64,000 nt of DNA. Origin: Ostrinia nubilalis. Its lineage: Eukaryota > Arthropoda > Insecta > Lepidoptera > Crambidae. Shown piece after piece: positions 28,107 through 41,700 of the stretch. How positions within the stretch are numbered: the stretch's first letter is position 1; the number at the start of each line of letters is the position of its first letter. The notes beneath the pieces were generated by a model, which ran no database searches, had not been told where the DNA came from, and saw only the letters and a program-made list of their open reading frames with translations. A program made the position numbers and the translations under genes. The DNA is taken from the NCBI RefSeq assembly GCF_963855985.1, contig NC_087092.1:12710001-12774000 (forward strand). Reading direction: 5' to 3'.

Positions 28107-31100
28107 TCAATCTGAATCGTCGTCACTGTCGCCTTCTGCATCACTGTCTTCCAGCTCAGTCATTGGGAAACGAAGTATGGCAGCTAATCCAGTAAGCTGA
28201 TCTAGTTCTGAAAACAGGATAATAAATATGTTAGGTAACTTGGTTTTTCCCACTTAGTAAAGAAAGAGAGACCTAGAAATATCTTCATGTCCATGTCAAT
28301 GAATAATTAAGTTTTCAGGTCTCAGTAAAACAAGATTTTGACTGAAATTATCCTATTTCTTAAATTGTAGCAGACGCGGCACATTCTAATATTGTCGATA
28401 GATTAGAAAGCATGATATTTTTATAATATTTTATGGTATTTTCTTAACTTGCTTAGATTATCAAAACAAAAAAAAACATAGACAAAAACTTACGTTCACC
28501 AGACACGTGCATGCTGGAGAATATCCTAACATCACCACCATTCTCTCTAACTGAGTCCACCAGTGATACATACTCCTTTCTTTTTTGTACATCTTGACAC
28601 CTGAAAAAATATTGATTATATCACATGTGCCACATTAGGGCGGCGCTGCTAGATAGGTCAGTTAGGTCTTAGGTCACGTGTAGCGCAGTGCAGCGCCGCA
28701 CTATGGATCGAAATTGCGATTTATGGACATAACATTTTTTTTTCACAATTTCTATTTGAAAAAATTACCTATCGATAGGTTACGTTATTCTGATGAATAA
28801 AGGTCGTTAAAAGTTTTTCTCTAAAACCAATAGTTTGGCTGGAAAAAAATATTTTCCATTTTCGTTTCATGGAATGAAACATAGTGATCGATTTCGACTA
28901 AGCCTTGACAGATCTTGCTTTGAAACTACTTGAGCGTATTATATTTATAATTTTCAAATTACTTGAGCCTTGTTCTATGGCTTGTTGACTATAATCCTAC
29001 ACTATCAGCGCACGCCCAAAGTTGCCTGTTCAGAAGTTATGAGGTTCCAAAATCATAAAACATTTTTTTCCAGCCAAACTATTGGTTTTAGAGAAATACT
29101 TTTACGAATTTTATTCATCAGAATAACTTAACCTATCGATAGGTAATTTTTTCAAATAGATATTGTGAAAAAAATCGCTATTTTCATAAATCGCAATTTC
29201 GATCCATAGTGCGCCGCTCAGATGCGGTCATGCGGCCCAATTTAGTAAGAACAATTATTCAATAAGTGTGAGTTTAAAATATAATTAATATTACCTGAAT
29301 AGTTTGTCTGATATCATAAGTGTCTCAATAGCCATTGCCTCATTCGCCCTTTCAATATGTTTTTTCCCATAGAAAGCCTTTGCTGGCTCCAGTTGCAGCA
29401 TGGTGTAGAAACTCTCTAACAGTTTCACCTCACTTGCTGCCTTAGTGTCAGATATTTTTGCAATAACAGCTGGTTCCTGTAAAACCTCTAAAAAAACACA
29501 GTAAGGTGAATAAGTTGGTCCTTGAATTAGTATAAAAATAGTTTTTTTTTCTACTGTATCACTGATTATGTGGCGAAAAGGTTAATAAGGAAACAGGCAG
29601 CTAAGAGCTTAATACATATTATTTCAAAATGCAAAAATAAGTAGGTAATGTCTATAAAAAAATCAGTGCCACTTGACAATGTATGTAAGCATGATTAATA
29701 TCAATTTAATGGAATTGATGAAACTACACTCAACATCAAATAAATCGCACCTTCCGCGAAGCGAACTTTTAGGATTTTCTTTTGACACAATCATGGTGCC
29801 CCAACAATATTGGTGTTATTTGAAAGCCTAATAAATAAACTTAAAGAAAAACACATTTAATTTTTTTATAAACAATTAACAGGTATAAATGTGACTTGAA
29901 AAAAGGCCTCACTTGGGGCTCACCTATGGGACCTAGTAGACCAATTTTTGTGGTTAAACCAAATAATGATCTTACGTGTCCTTTTTAACAGATGGATAGC
30001 AATTAATCCCAATTTAACAGTTTTATTGCCATAAAAGTTGGCTCAAGCGTAACTACCTATTTTTTGAAGAAGTGACTGGATCCTTCTGAAGACATTTTTG
30101 GGACAAAAAACTTTCCTTTAATGAAATGAAGTTTAGAACTAGGCTTTCAAATAGTACCAATGTTGGTGGAAAGTGGGGAACTGAGGATGCATACGTTTGA
30201 TAAGTGCTTGTCGCAGGTGTGATTTATTTGATGCCGAGTGTAGTTATTTTATTTTAGAATATGATAAGAATATTCATACCTTTCAAGGAGTGTTTAAATC
30301 CTGAAGAAGCCTTAACCAGCAAGAATTTGCTTTTATTTTCAATCAACAGTTTGTTGTCAGTTTTTACAGCCTGCTGCATCATATACTCAAAGAACTGGTC
30401 CTTCACAAACCCTGGTGAAGCGACAATCACACACTTGACCACGCTGAACTCAACATGACGGAGTATTCCTTGCATGACGGCATCATAAAATTTATTCAGT
30501 CCCTGAAAAGTTCAAATAAAGCATTGTTATTCTAAAATTTATATGTTTCTGAAACAACTAAAAAATGTTATAATATAATTGCATTGCAATAAAATGATTC
30601 TTTTAAAGCCATTTTTTGAGCTGAACCTGTAGAAAAGACAATAATTTTACCTTTTCATGCTGCTGTGTAAAACCCTTTCTTTTCCTTGGTATAGTCATGT
30701 CTATTTTGGACCTCACCAAAGTCATGGATGGTGTGATAAGACAAACGTGGGCAAGGCCTTCTTGCATGACCACGGCTGCAACGTCAGCATTCTGAGCCGG
30801 GTCGCAGGCCATGTCCACACGTTCCAATGCCACTGAATCCCATAGTATCTTCTGCAGTGTGAACTTTCTGTTTAATTCCAAATCCAAGGTATGGTAGGCG
30901 CCCATCTGTAATATTTACAATAAAATTCCATTGGTCTTATAATGAACTTGCACAAAAATGAGTTACCAGATTATAGAATTTCAGCTTACCTTTACATATT
31001 GATTTTCGACTATGTTCCGTCCTTTTAACCGTAGTACACATGCTTGAGTATCAAAGTCGATAGTCTCAACGCGAATGGTCAGCGTGGTTCTCACTCGGTT

Positions 31101-31345
31101 GCTGGTTGAAGAGCCAGTAGACGACTCCGTCTGCACTTTACGCACAGTGGAAGCAGTTACTGCGTCACCTTCAGCAATGAGATTGAAGGCATGCCACATA
31201 TCCTCCGATTCTTCGGGGATAAGGCTAATACTCCTGAAAATATTGAAAAAATATATGAACGCTTATCTTAGGGAAGAAACAGATGTGTAAATATAAATAC
31301 TGACCCACAGCCATCTTTCTCGATACTTTTGTAAACCAACTTCAT
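28107..31345 (-). CDS. pelo: Pelota homologue (ribosome rescue factor)
   Basis: Seven exons on the minus strand: 31345-31305, 31233-30990, 30905-30651, 30502-30280, 29487-29295, 28600-28494 and 28207-28107, all GT-AG, giving 387 aa (human PELO is 385). Pelota with its GTPase partner Hbs1 recognises stalled ribosomes and starts No-Go and Non-Stop mRNA decay; it is also needed for germline stem-cell maintenance in flies. The start [12 protein letters not shown] opens the Lsm-like N-terminal domain (about 1-130). PRKRKG at the domain boundary is the conserved basic patch. SPGFVKDQF and AVKTDNK mark the central domain, and [10 protein letters not shown] with [11 protein letters not shown] the C-terminal domain, before an Asp/Glu/Ser tail. 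As in Pelota generally, the eRF1 GGQ motif is absent. Introns 4 and 5 hold foldback transposons. Confidence 0.97.
28692..29219. mobile_element. Foldback MITE in a Pelota intron
   Basis: Arms of about 160 bp (28692-28850 and 29061-29219) are inverted copies: GCACTATGGATCGAAATTGC, ACCTATCGATAGGT and CCAATAGTTTGGCTGG each recur in reverse complement. Spacer about 210 bp. Further GC-rich flanks (GGGCGGCGC at 28638, GCGGCCCA at 29232) may be the true termini. Target duplication not certain. Confidence 0.85.
29722..30245. mobile_element. Diverged foldback element in a Pelota intron
   Basis: ACTACACTCAACATCAAATA at the left pairs with TATTTGATGCCGAGTGTAGT at the right. Further in, TTTGAAAGCCTA and CCAACA(AT)ATTGGT pair with their complements around 30130-30170. 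The arms are more diverged than those at 28692, implying an older insertion. Confidence 0.75.
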
Positions 31346-32145
31346 TTTTGTCTTCTAGTTATACACTTAAGTTGTCCATTATTTTCTTATTCCTGAATTC
31401 ATTGCAAGAATCGGAAAGTTTCAAAATTTACGAATGCAAAGCTCATTTTTGACAAGAAAACTGACAGACAATAGCGCTGACATTACAAAAATGACGTTTT
31501 GCTTTTTGCTGTCTCACTTCCAAAAAATACTGAAACAGTATTGGTTCATCAACATTTATGAAGTTTTCTCATTGGTTGATTGAAACTGCTTTGCCTGTAA
31601 CAGCCAATCTGAAAAAACGTGGTGAATATTGGGACATCAATTTAAAAATTCAAAGTAAGCGTTTTGATCACACAGAAAGATATTTCTTTTACTTTCTAAT
31701 TAATATATTGACTAAGCCGTTAATTAAGTAAGTAAAACACATTGATTGGAAATAATTATTCTTTGTAAATTGTTTAATTTCTTATCATTAATTAATAAGG
31801 TAATAATTAAATTATGTCTCGCTTCGTAAACGAAACGCATTTTTGATGTTTTGAAACGTGATGGGCGAACAGCGATTGTATCGCTACGTACGATTTTATT
31901 TTCCGTTACGTGCTCGGTTCTCGGCTTAGCTACGATGAGCTAACGCTTGGATTTGCGCTAATCAAATAATATTTTTACCGTGATAATTAATTCTTCCAAC
32001 ATGTTTTAAGAACAATAAATTAGTGTGGTGTGAAGTGATAGTGATAACATTGTCAAGCTCAGCTGGTCGTGACGACGAGCGGTAAAATCTCTCGAGGTTT
32101 TTCTTTTGATTACGGAAAGCATTTTTTGTGCTCTATTTCTTCAAG
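31346..32145. promoter_or_regulatory. Shared head-to-head promoter region and CLIP 5' UTR exon
   Basis: Pelota starts leftward at 31345. A probable non-coding first exon of the CLIP gene ends rightward at 32145 (AAG before GTATGC). A 322-nt intron (32146-32467, ending TTTTTGCAG) would join it to the coding exon. No TATA box is evident for either gene, as is usual for housekeeping genes. The start sites are not visible. Confidence 0.45.
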
Positions 32146-32556
32146 GTATGCCGTTATATTTTTCTTCTTTAAGTTTTATATAACCAACTCTTTCACTTGG
32201 CTATTTATTTAGCTTTATTTAAAACTTGTTTTGGGTTTAGGGCCAGCGTGATTTTGCGCGATTATTTGCGTTTTGTAGATAAATTGCATTACTTGATAAA
32301 TATTACGGATTCGGATATTTGCCATTATTTACCACATTTCACATTGGCCGTGATCCAGATAGTGCGTCCGTGTTATTGCGCGGGAACTTGCGATATTTAT
32401 AGTTTAATGGTCACACGATGACTTGAAACGCGTGTAACACCGTTAATATCTTCTAGTATTTTTGCAGACAACTTTGATGTTGTTACGTTCGGTCAAAACA
32501 ATGGGATCATTATAAAAAAAATTGTGAAGTGCCTAAAAAGTAGTGAAAAAAAAAGA

Positions 32557-32785
32557 ATGAGTGAAGTACAAGAAGCAGCGCCGATGAACACATCAGCGTC
32601 GTCACCAGCTGCAGCCACACCTGCAGTCTCTTCATCATCAGAAACTCTGTCATCAGTCACCACTTCAGCATCAGCGCGGCCCTCATCACTGCCCAAGCCT
32701 TCTGGCCTGAAGCCGCCGAGCAAGATTGGAAGACTATGCTCCAACTCAGCCCCCAAACCAGCAGTGCCCATCTCTCCTAGAACTG
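32557..32785 (+). CDS. CLIP first coding exon (long N-terminus)
   Basis: It encodes [16 protein letters not shown]..., ending PISPRT plus one base (phase 1) before GTAAGT. It carries the CLIP-type [10 protein letters not shown] word and long Ser/Thr/Ala-rich tracts typical of the basic, phosphorylatable head that helps CAP-Gly domains bind microtubules. Confidence 0.85.
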
Positions 32786-35700
32786 GTAAGTTCTTTCACT
32801 TCTCAATGCTATTAAGACCTCTTTTATGGTGTCTCAAAATAATAAAGTTTCACAAGTTAAGAATAAAAAAAGACACTGTAGTAAAGGTCTTAATACTCTT
32901 TGCAGTTTATTGTTATTGAGTTACTGTATTTTATTATGTTTACAAACTGCAATTGACACAGGCTCCAGTCTCTTAGGATTTGAATTAAATGTTTTCAGCA
33001 TTTATCAAAGCAATCATGTCTTATTGTTATTATTTAATTTTGCAGTTTAAAATTGAGATAATGACTGAGTAAGTTTATTCTCTGATTTAGCTTATACTAT
33101 AAGACTGCCCATCACCTTTTAATTGAATCTTGACTCAAATGGTCACCAGAGCACAGCTATATTATAATTTGAGTTTAATATTTATCCTACCTCTGAGAAG
33201 GAGGACTATAAAATGTATAAGTTGTATATTTGCATGGTACAGTTTGCAGCAAATCTTGCAACATTGTGACCTACTTTCCTAAGAGATACTCAGTGATAAT
33301 ACATTACTATTCACGGTCAGTTAATAAAGACCATTGCCGTTAATTAAGATTGTATTACAAATGTTACACAGAGCTATACGGACATTTGAATATTTTAAGG
33401 TATAAAATACTTATCAATTTTGCTTAAAATTATTGAGTAACTTGAGATTTTCTTTAATATTTTCCTCCAATGATTAAAACCCATCAAAATTCAACAAATT
33501 AATTGGAATGTTAGATATAGGTATAATTAGCACAACACAACATCAGTTTAATTATTTAACCAATTTGCATGCTAAATTCGATCAATCGATATTAATTTGT
33601 GGTTCCTAGTATCATAATAACATTACATTATCATGATAAAAATTTAAATGTCTATTTTGTTTACTTTATCATTAGGGTATTAGGTCATCCTCGCTTATTA
33701 TATCGATGAGGTAGGTGCACACGCCGTCTGACCTCTACTCTCGTCTCATAAATTGGATTGCCGTTAAATGCGAGGATTAGTGAATTATTTGACCGTGATA
33801 TACCAAGCGAAACCTGTCTTCTACATCGTTTAAAAGTTCGACACGGCCATTATAATAACACGAAACGCAAATACATAAATTAATATATTGATTGATAGTT
33901 TACTAGATTTGTTAGGCCTGAAGTAGTTTGTTAAATGTTTTTATTGTTTATTTTTTATACAAATCAAGAAAGTGAGAGCGTTTGAGACGTCAGTCCTTTT
34001 GTTTTGCTGCGGCATCGGCGCTACCGCGGAGTTTCACCTGAAATTGTGTCCGATCCGATGGTCGATTTGCACCGCTCATGCTCGTGAGTACGTGTTACAG
34101 ACTCGTTTAAAGCAATAAAGCACGATTTCACCTTATCATTCATTCAATAAGCATAAAACAAGTGATTTATGTTACGCTGTCAATTTATTCCAGCCGTAGA
34201 TCTTTTGGAAGCAATTTTCCTTAGTTTCCTACGCCTAAAGTAGGCTGTAGGGAATATGTCGCCGGAGGTCGCCGGTTCTCCAAGTGAAATGCAATAAAAG
34301 CGGGCCGCCGAAATGGAAAGAAAATCACATTTCGAAGCCAATCTGCGCTGCGCCCGGAAACACTGCCAACTTTTCTAGTGATAGCCTTACTGCATAGCAG
34401 AACTTGAAAGAATTTTCCAACAATAGCAAGTGATCGATCGATCACAGTCACGGTCATGACATGATCACATAGTAGAGCCATGAATTTAGTTTTTGAGATA
34501 AAGAAACATCTAAATGTATCTGCTTAGAAGATTCTTATCAGTTACACACCTCTTCGAAATAAAACCCTGACCCCATTCTAAGTGTATTTTTTTACGTTGG
34601 TACTTTGACGTAAGCGTAGCGTACGGTGTTATTATTTAAGTACAAAAAATCTTAATAGCCATATCTGACTGATCCAGTTTTTGAAAGCGAGCGCGGTTTA
34701 ACTGTTTATTGTTTTTATTGGTCCGAACTAACTGGTATACAGGTAACAACAACATAACTATCTATTACAGTACAGTTAGGAATTCCGACCTTCATTGACT
34801 AGACAATTAACAAAAAGTTGATTAGGTTATTATTACAGTTACAGTCTCTTTTTGAGACCTAATTATTTTCCATTTTCATTTACTAGTGCTCAAACGACTT
34901 CATAGGGTCACCACCTCGAGTTTAGTATCACAATTTACTTTCTTTTGAAAAATGCTACGATGATTTGAGGTATTGTGTATAAACCTGTCCATTCGGCATT
35001 CCTATCGTGAGCTGAAAAGAGACATTCAAACTGACAAGCTATGGTTTGGAGCCTTCAATTCTTCTTGCATTGTTCGCGATTCACTTTCTCCTCGGACGTG
35101 CGTGACGCGCGCGCCGCTCGCCAGGTCATCATCCATTATCGGTGCTGGTGCTTCTAAGTACAGTCGACAGCCCATCAGAATTACATTTTTATTGCAAAAT
35201 CGCACCTATCTCAACTATGTTAAGCGCCACAGTGCCCACAGCATTTACCTTTATTTGGGTTCGTCCGTACACATAATAATAAGGTTCAATGGTAGAAACT
35301 CTACTAAATAACGTTTGTCATGGTTTAGAAAGTAATAATAATAAAGTTACTCCAACAGCTCGTACAAATTATGGGGTTTAATCGAAAACTGTGTTACTGC
35401 GGTAAAATAATCGCTCCACAAATAAATAATTTCCTACTAAATTAATTAATCTACAGTCACAGAGGATGATCTGTGACGTATTGCGCAAAACGGGAAAGAC
35501 AATCTTATATTATTTTGAGAAAATTAATTTCCTTACTTTTACCAAAAGCTTCGTTGTTATTTCCCAGACGCTCTACCAAAAATGCTGGGCTTTTCTCATT
35601 CAATTCCAGTGCCTTTAGAATACTCATAATCATTTAATCATCTTTAATCTTAAAGACCTTGTCCTTGTTAGATCTTGACCTAATCCTCTTCATTATCAGA

Positions 35701-38700
35701 TACGAGTATTGCAGAGCCAGAACTGCTTTACTTGTTAGATTGTTGGTACAATCTATCGCTGTCAATTTTAAATAACTGAATATCTTGGCATGTCTTTAAT
35801 GAGATTTGTTGACTATAATATTTCCGCAAAGTCACGATTCACGAATAAGAATCACGAGGACATCTAGGTCACCAGGGTTGTCCACGCTTATAAAAACAGC
35901 TGTTGCATCACCAATTAAAATTTCTGCGGTTCGTTTCATTTACCACAATAAAAACCCGTACGAGTTGTGTCTCATGCCTTCAATAGATTACAAAATACGA
36001 AGTCTAAAAAGATATGAAATTCATTATACTTCAATTAACGAATCAGCGAACGTACATTTTCCCTCGTTATAAGTTTGACCTGGTTCACATTACTTGAAAT
36101 AGCATCTTCTGTGATTCATATTGATCTTGAATGGTGGTTCCAATTTAGAACTAAACATAGTTTCGACGCTTCAATCATTCTATTTCATAAAAATTTTAAT
36201 ACCTTCTAATCAAATTAATGATAAAGTTAGAGAAACTGGCGTAAAGTGTGTGGAAGGAATTTTCATCGAACGTAGGTATGAACGTATCGAACGAAATTTC
36301 AAGGAACTTAATCCATAGTAGCGTGTGTTGTAAGTAAGTAAGAAAGCACCAAAAAGCCAAAATAATCTTCTGCAATCTAAATGGAAGTCTGAAACCAAAA
36401 TACTTGCGACTCTACAACTGTTTCACCACCGTTTCTGACTTCCAATAAACTTAGGTTATCCTCATTGGTTCCAGACTCCAGGGTATTCCTAGCAAAAATA
36501 ATAACGATGTCTCATCAATGTTACTAACATCGGCTACAGATAAGCATCTTCTAATCCTTAATCAATTTATAGAGCACCGCTACCTCAACCCTGGTCAATT
36601 GACAGACTTATCGTCACGGAACGAATTGACATCGATTATATCTTAGATGAATGGTCCGCTCTACAACCAATTAACAAGCTTGATTGCCTATTTAGATAGG
36701 ATAATTTATGTGTCTATTAAATTCAAATACTTCTTGCAAGTGCTCTACATACAATCGCTGAAAACTTAATTTCAGGGCTTTCCTTTCTCTTGTCTCGAAC
36801 GTATTATAATTTATTTATTACCTATTATGTTTTAAGATTTTCTTAAATATTTCCGATGCTTTTCACTTTTCTAATCATATTATTTTTGTTAAGATGTTCG
36901 TCGAGTTGCGTGACTGACATTTACTAACATCGTTGAGGCGCTGTACCTCAATCAGTTCAAAAGGATGTTTAAATTAATGTTAATATCATGACATCGTATA
37001 AAGTAACATGGTAATAATTTTCCTGTCCCTGTGAAATCCTAGTAAAACATTTTTGCATAATAAACTTACTCGTAGATCACATTGTTAACATTGGATACTT
37101 GAGCTTGAGATAAATACAATTCATAATATAATAATATCTAGTTAAAGTGTAACTAGTTGTCCTTCATATGTATTTAACCCAGCTTACTAACGTATCCACG
37201 AATCAACTTACAATGCATTGAATTCAAAATATCACATACCTAATCCTGCTGCAGGCGGTCGGCCTTGGGTCTAAACATTCTATTCTCAGATCTAAACGTT
37301 TCGTCTCAAATGTCATATAAGACCCTCACTCTATTTAATTGTTAAATGCCAACCAAAAGGCAATAACATCGTGAGAACCCATTAAATTTTACCAACGGGC
37401 CTCGCCAATTAAAAGTTTTGTAAATACGCTGTGAAAGTCGCACATCAAAGATGGATGCTAGTCAAACCATTCGCCGCGGAAAACATAAGCTAATTAATGT
37501 TTCATACATCAAACTGTCATGTCGCCTTGACCTGGAAACTAAATACTTAAAAAACCCAATAGTCCCGAGTATTCATTCAATTACTCATATCCTTAATCTA
37601 ACTTTAATTAAATTGTACTTAATTGAACATAGCTCACACAGATTGTTATTGAGACAAAGATAAAATAACTGTATTGTTATCTTGTTTAATTAGTTTTAGA
37701 GGTCAATTGCAGTAAGACCTAACTTCGCATGTTCGAGCTAAGAACATCACAATGAGATTGTGACGGTGACACAATTGCCTAATGTGTGAACATCTGCATG
37801 CATTGCAAATAAATAAACAATAACAGAGAATGTGCACTGGCATGCATGGCAACAATGGAAATAATGAGATCTTTCTCAGCTCGATTTTTGGGACCGTTTC
37901 TCAAAAGTTTGGCATAAAGTCCCCCCTCTAGTTTTTGTCGCGCTTTCGAAAGCGCACATCCTCGAAAAATCTTTTAGCCATCATTTTATCGGATTTATAC
38001 TTCCGACATAATTTTATCGGATTTATACTTCCAAATGAGTACAAGCTAGAGCACAGGCTAGCTAGAGTCACTAATTTATTATGCTTAAATGGTTTATCAT
38101 TACATTTTATTTACATACTAGCTGTGCCCGCGACATCGTACGCGTGAAAACCCGTTTTTGTAACATTATTCATTGTTGCTCTGCTCCTATTACTCGTAAC
38201 GTGATGGTAGCCTATAGCCTTCCTCGATAAATGGGCTTTCTAACACTGAAATATTTTTTCAAATCGGACCAGTAGTTCTCGAGATTAGTGCGTTCAAGTA
38301 AACAAACAAACAAACTCTTCAGCTTTATAATGTTAGTATAGATTTTAAATCAGTACAGTTGTATGTAAGTACATTATGTAAGAAGAAGTAGGTAAATATT
38401 GTGAATATAAAAAGCCGAATAGAACTTTTCCAGCTTTTCTCGCCGCGGTTTAGAAATGACCTCCTCCCGAGAGTAATCTCAAAAGGTTTTAAGAGCTCTT
38501 TATTGAGATTTGCGAGCTACCTAAACATTTTCGCTAAAATTCGCGCTAAAATAAACCTGGCTGGTACGTAAAGTGGGTAGCTCTTTGTTAAGTACATTTA
38601 AAAAACAATGACTAACACTCTTTTATCTGAGAAAACATTCTGTAATGTATAGGGGCACTGGCAAACATAAAGCTATTTAACTTTGTTATTGACTATGATA

Positions 38701-41700
38701 ATGACAATACACTCATGAAATTAAAAATAAACCGGTGTTGTGGTGGTCGGTTAAATATAAATTAAGAACTTTATTATTTCTTTATTGATTCTGCAATGGG
38801 AGCAAAAATAATCAGTAGGAGAAAATATAATTTGATCCTTTCGTTTCGCCCACTCTAATTGATTATGCAGTCAGGAATGATGTCATCAACATAGATGATG
38901 TTAAAATATAAACAAACGACGCTATCTAAGATTGAATACATGCTTTGTATCAACCTTTCTTGAATCCAAATTAATACATATTACAGAGAACGTGAGAGCG
39001 GTAGAAATTATTGCGCCATTATTCTATTTAACCCTTTCACGCATATGGGACATATTTGTCCCCACATAGTTTTCACGATTTACAGTAATACTGGTTAAGT
39101 TAAACCATTTGTAGTTTAATATTCTTAAATTTTATTATTACCTTTTATGATTATGCGCTATAAATAATAAAAAACTGGATTACATGTGTAAAAAAATACT
39201 GGCACAAAATGTGAAATAAAAATTCGTTAGACGTCAAAATTGAAAATTATTTTTTTATTACTTATCGGCTTTCTGCCACTGTGTTTCTTCCAATTTTACA
39301 TTCAATGGTAAGTATAATTATCGTTTTATTGCATATTTTCAATCATCTTCGTACAAGTTAGGAATATTATGTAAAAATCTAATTGGGACACGGGTGTCCC
39401 TATATGCGTCAAGGGAAACTTGGTTCTTACTAGGGATATTGTTTGCGTCGTTATAATTTGTATGTTTGTATCGATGTTTTATTATAATATTCATACATTT
39501 TTTTGTAAATCATTTGTCTTCAAATCAACATAAAAAAATTCGCTCAGGAAAGACGAAATTTTGGAAGTCATGAAGTCATGATGACTGATGATAGTGACAA
39601 TGAGGATGATTTCCTCCTGGATAAAAGGGCGTCTAGTGCTGGACAGAGGCCTCCCCTGAGGACTTCCACAACGATCGTTTCTGTGCTGCTCGTATACATT
39701 TATGTATACGAGAAGCATAGGAACATGAGGCCTGCCACACACACTGCGTCTTCCTATCCGTGGGCGCCACTTGAGAAATTTTCTGCCCTCACTTCTGCGA
39801 GCTATGTGCCCTACCCACTGCCGCGAAAGTTTGTCAATTCTGCGGGCTATGTCTGTTACTTTGGCTCTCCTGCGGATCTCCTCATCAGACTTTGGGTGAC
39901 TTTGAGCCTTCTCATGAGGCCCGTAGTGAAGGAACACGTCTCCGTTCCGTGCGCCATCACTGCCAACACACATTGGTCAAAGACTTTCTATCTAAGGTCT
40001 TGAGACACTGTGGTATTTTTGATAAGATGTCGCGAAGCTTCTCGGATGTTATCCCCCCGAGTAAGATTTAACGATTGTAGTCACGGCTGATACCTTGGAA
40101 GATCTAGAATCAATGCTTTATGACCTCAGTAGAGGCTCTCAATAAATGGGATTCAAAATAAATATGGACAAGACGAAAAAAATATGTCAAATATCGTGTT
40201 ACAGCACTCCTTTGAAGGTTTGGACTCTACACTCAAAGTTGTTCTTGGACAACGACAGTCAAGTTAGGTAGGTCTAACTTCAAGAAAGAGGCCTATGATG
40301 AGATGAGGATCAAACATAAAAATATGTGAGATAAGACGCTATCTATTTTAAATTCTTATTATAAATATTAATATTATGCTTATTGATTAAATTACATTTG
40401 TATTTTTAGTGTGGTTTGTATTTATTTTGCAACAAAAGCGTCGAAGTACTTTACTTCCAATATATGAGGCAATGTATACCTTAACGCATATAGGGACATA
40501 TGTGTCCCCTACTGAAAAACACTGAAATACATAGCACATATATTTTCTGTACTACTTTTATGTTAAATTAGACTAAAATAAATAGATATGACTAAAGAAA
40601 AAATAATTTTATGGTTTGGATTAGTTATAAGCGTGTAAGGGTTAAACAAGACGAATGTCTCGCTTCATAAAGAAAATCGTGACGTAGCTTGGTCTTACTA
40701 ACTCAAGGTTGCTACATTATTAATGTATCACTATTGATGTCATTCTCTACAAACTCACAATTAGGGCAAGAATATCGGAATCTCGGAATCTCGTAATATC
40801 GGAATCTCGGAAGGTGAGATCCGATATTACAATTCCGATATTGAGCGACCCAATATCGTAATATCGGAATCAGATAAAGGTTTTAATTGAGACTTTAAAC
40901 AAAGCATTTAAACGCGCCAGAACCTGCTACAAAGCTCAAAGTACATAATTGGCAAAGACCAATGATTTTCTCATGTCTCTCAACATCACTTTTTGTCCCA
41001 CTGCAAATAATTACTAACCATAAAATGTTCTAAAACAATTTTAGCACTTACCGTACTTGGTCTTAGCAATTAAAAACGACATCTCAACTCCCTTCCAAAC
41101 ATTAATAAAATTGTACTTCACTTCAGCTTGCTAGTCCGCCGGGCTATGTCAGGTCAGCGACTTTAGTTCGTAAACAGGGCTTCTCATTTCTGATTCCCCA
41201 AGACCAAGCACAGCCCTCTTCATACCACGCTGTGCAACTTTGAGAGGCCACGTTTCCGAGCCGTATATTATCACTGGTAATCTTTAAGTGGTGGTAGTCT
41301 GGTGGTCTTTAAGCACTGAGGTATTTTAGACGAAAAGATGTTGTGTAGTTTCCCGAACGCGGCCCAGCCGAGTAGGATTTGACGATTTACCGCTTTCTCG
41401 AAATTGAATCTACTTAGCTGAATCGTTTATCCGAGGTTGACATACTTGTCAACAATTTCGAAAATCAGGTTCCCAACCGAAAATAGGTAGGGCGGAACAT
41501 GGTCATAAGCTTTGTTTTGTCCATGTCCAAGGCCTACCTGTTGGGAGACTCGATTAGATCTTCAAGCATTGTGCCGAGGTCTTCCAGCGATTCTGCCCTA
41601 GTTAGCAAAACTGACGGCCGATGGGGCAGCAAGGTTCTGGAGTGGAGGCCACGTACCGGAAAGCGCAGCATAAGGCTGCCATCCACAAGGTGGACCGACG

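Noticed and set aside
34973..35311. 112-codon plus-strand ORF in CLIP intron 1
   Set aside because: No domain, mixed composition, ordinary intronic position; length expected by chance in 64 kb.
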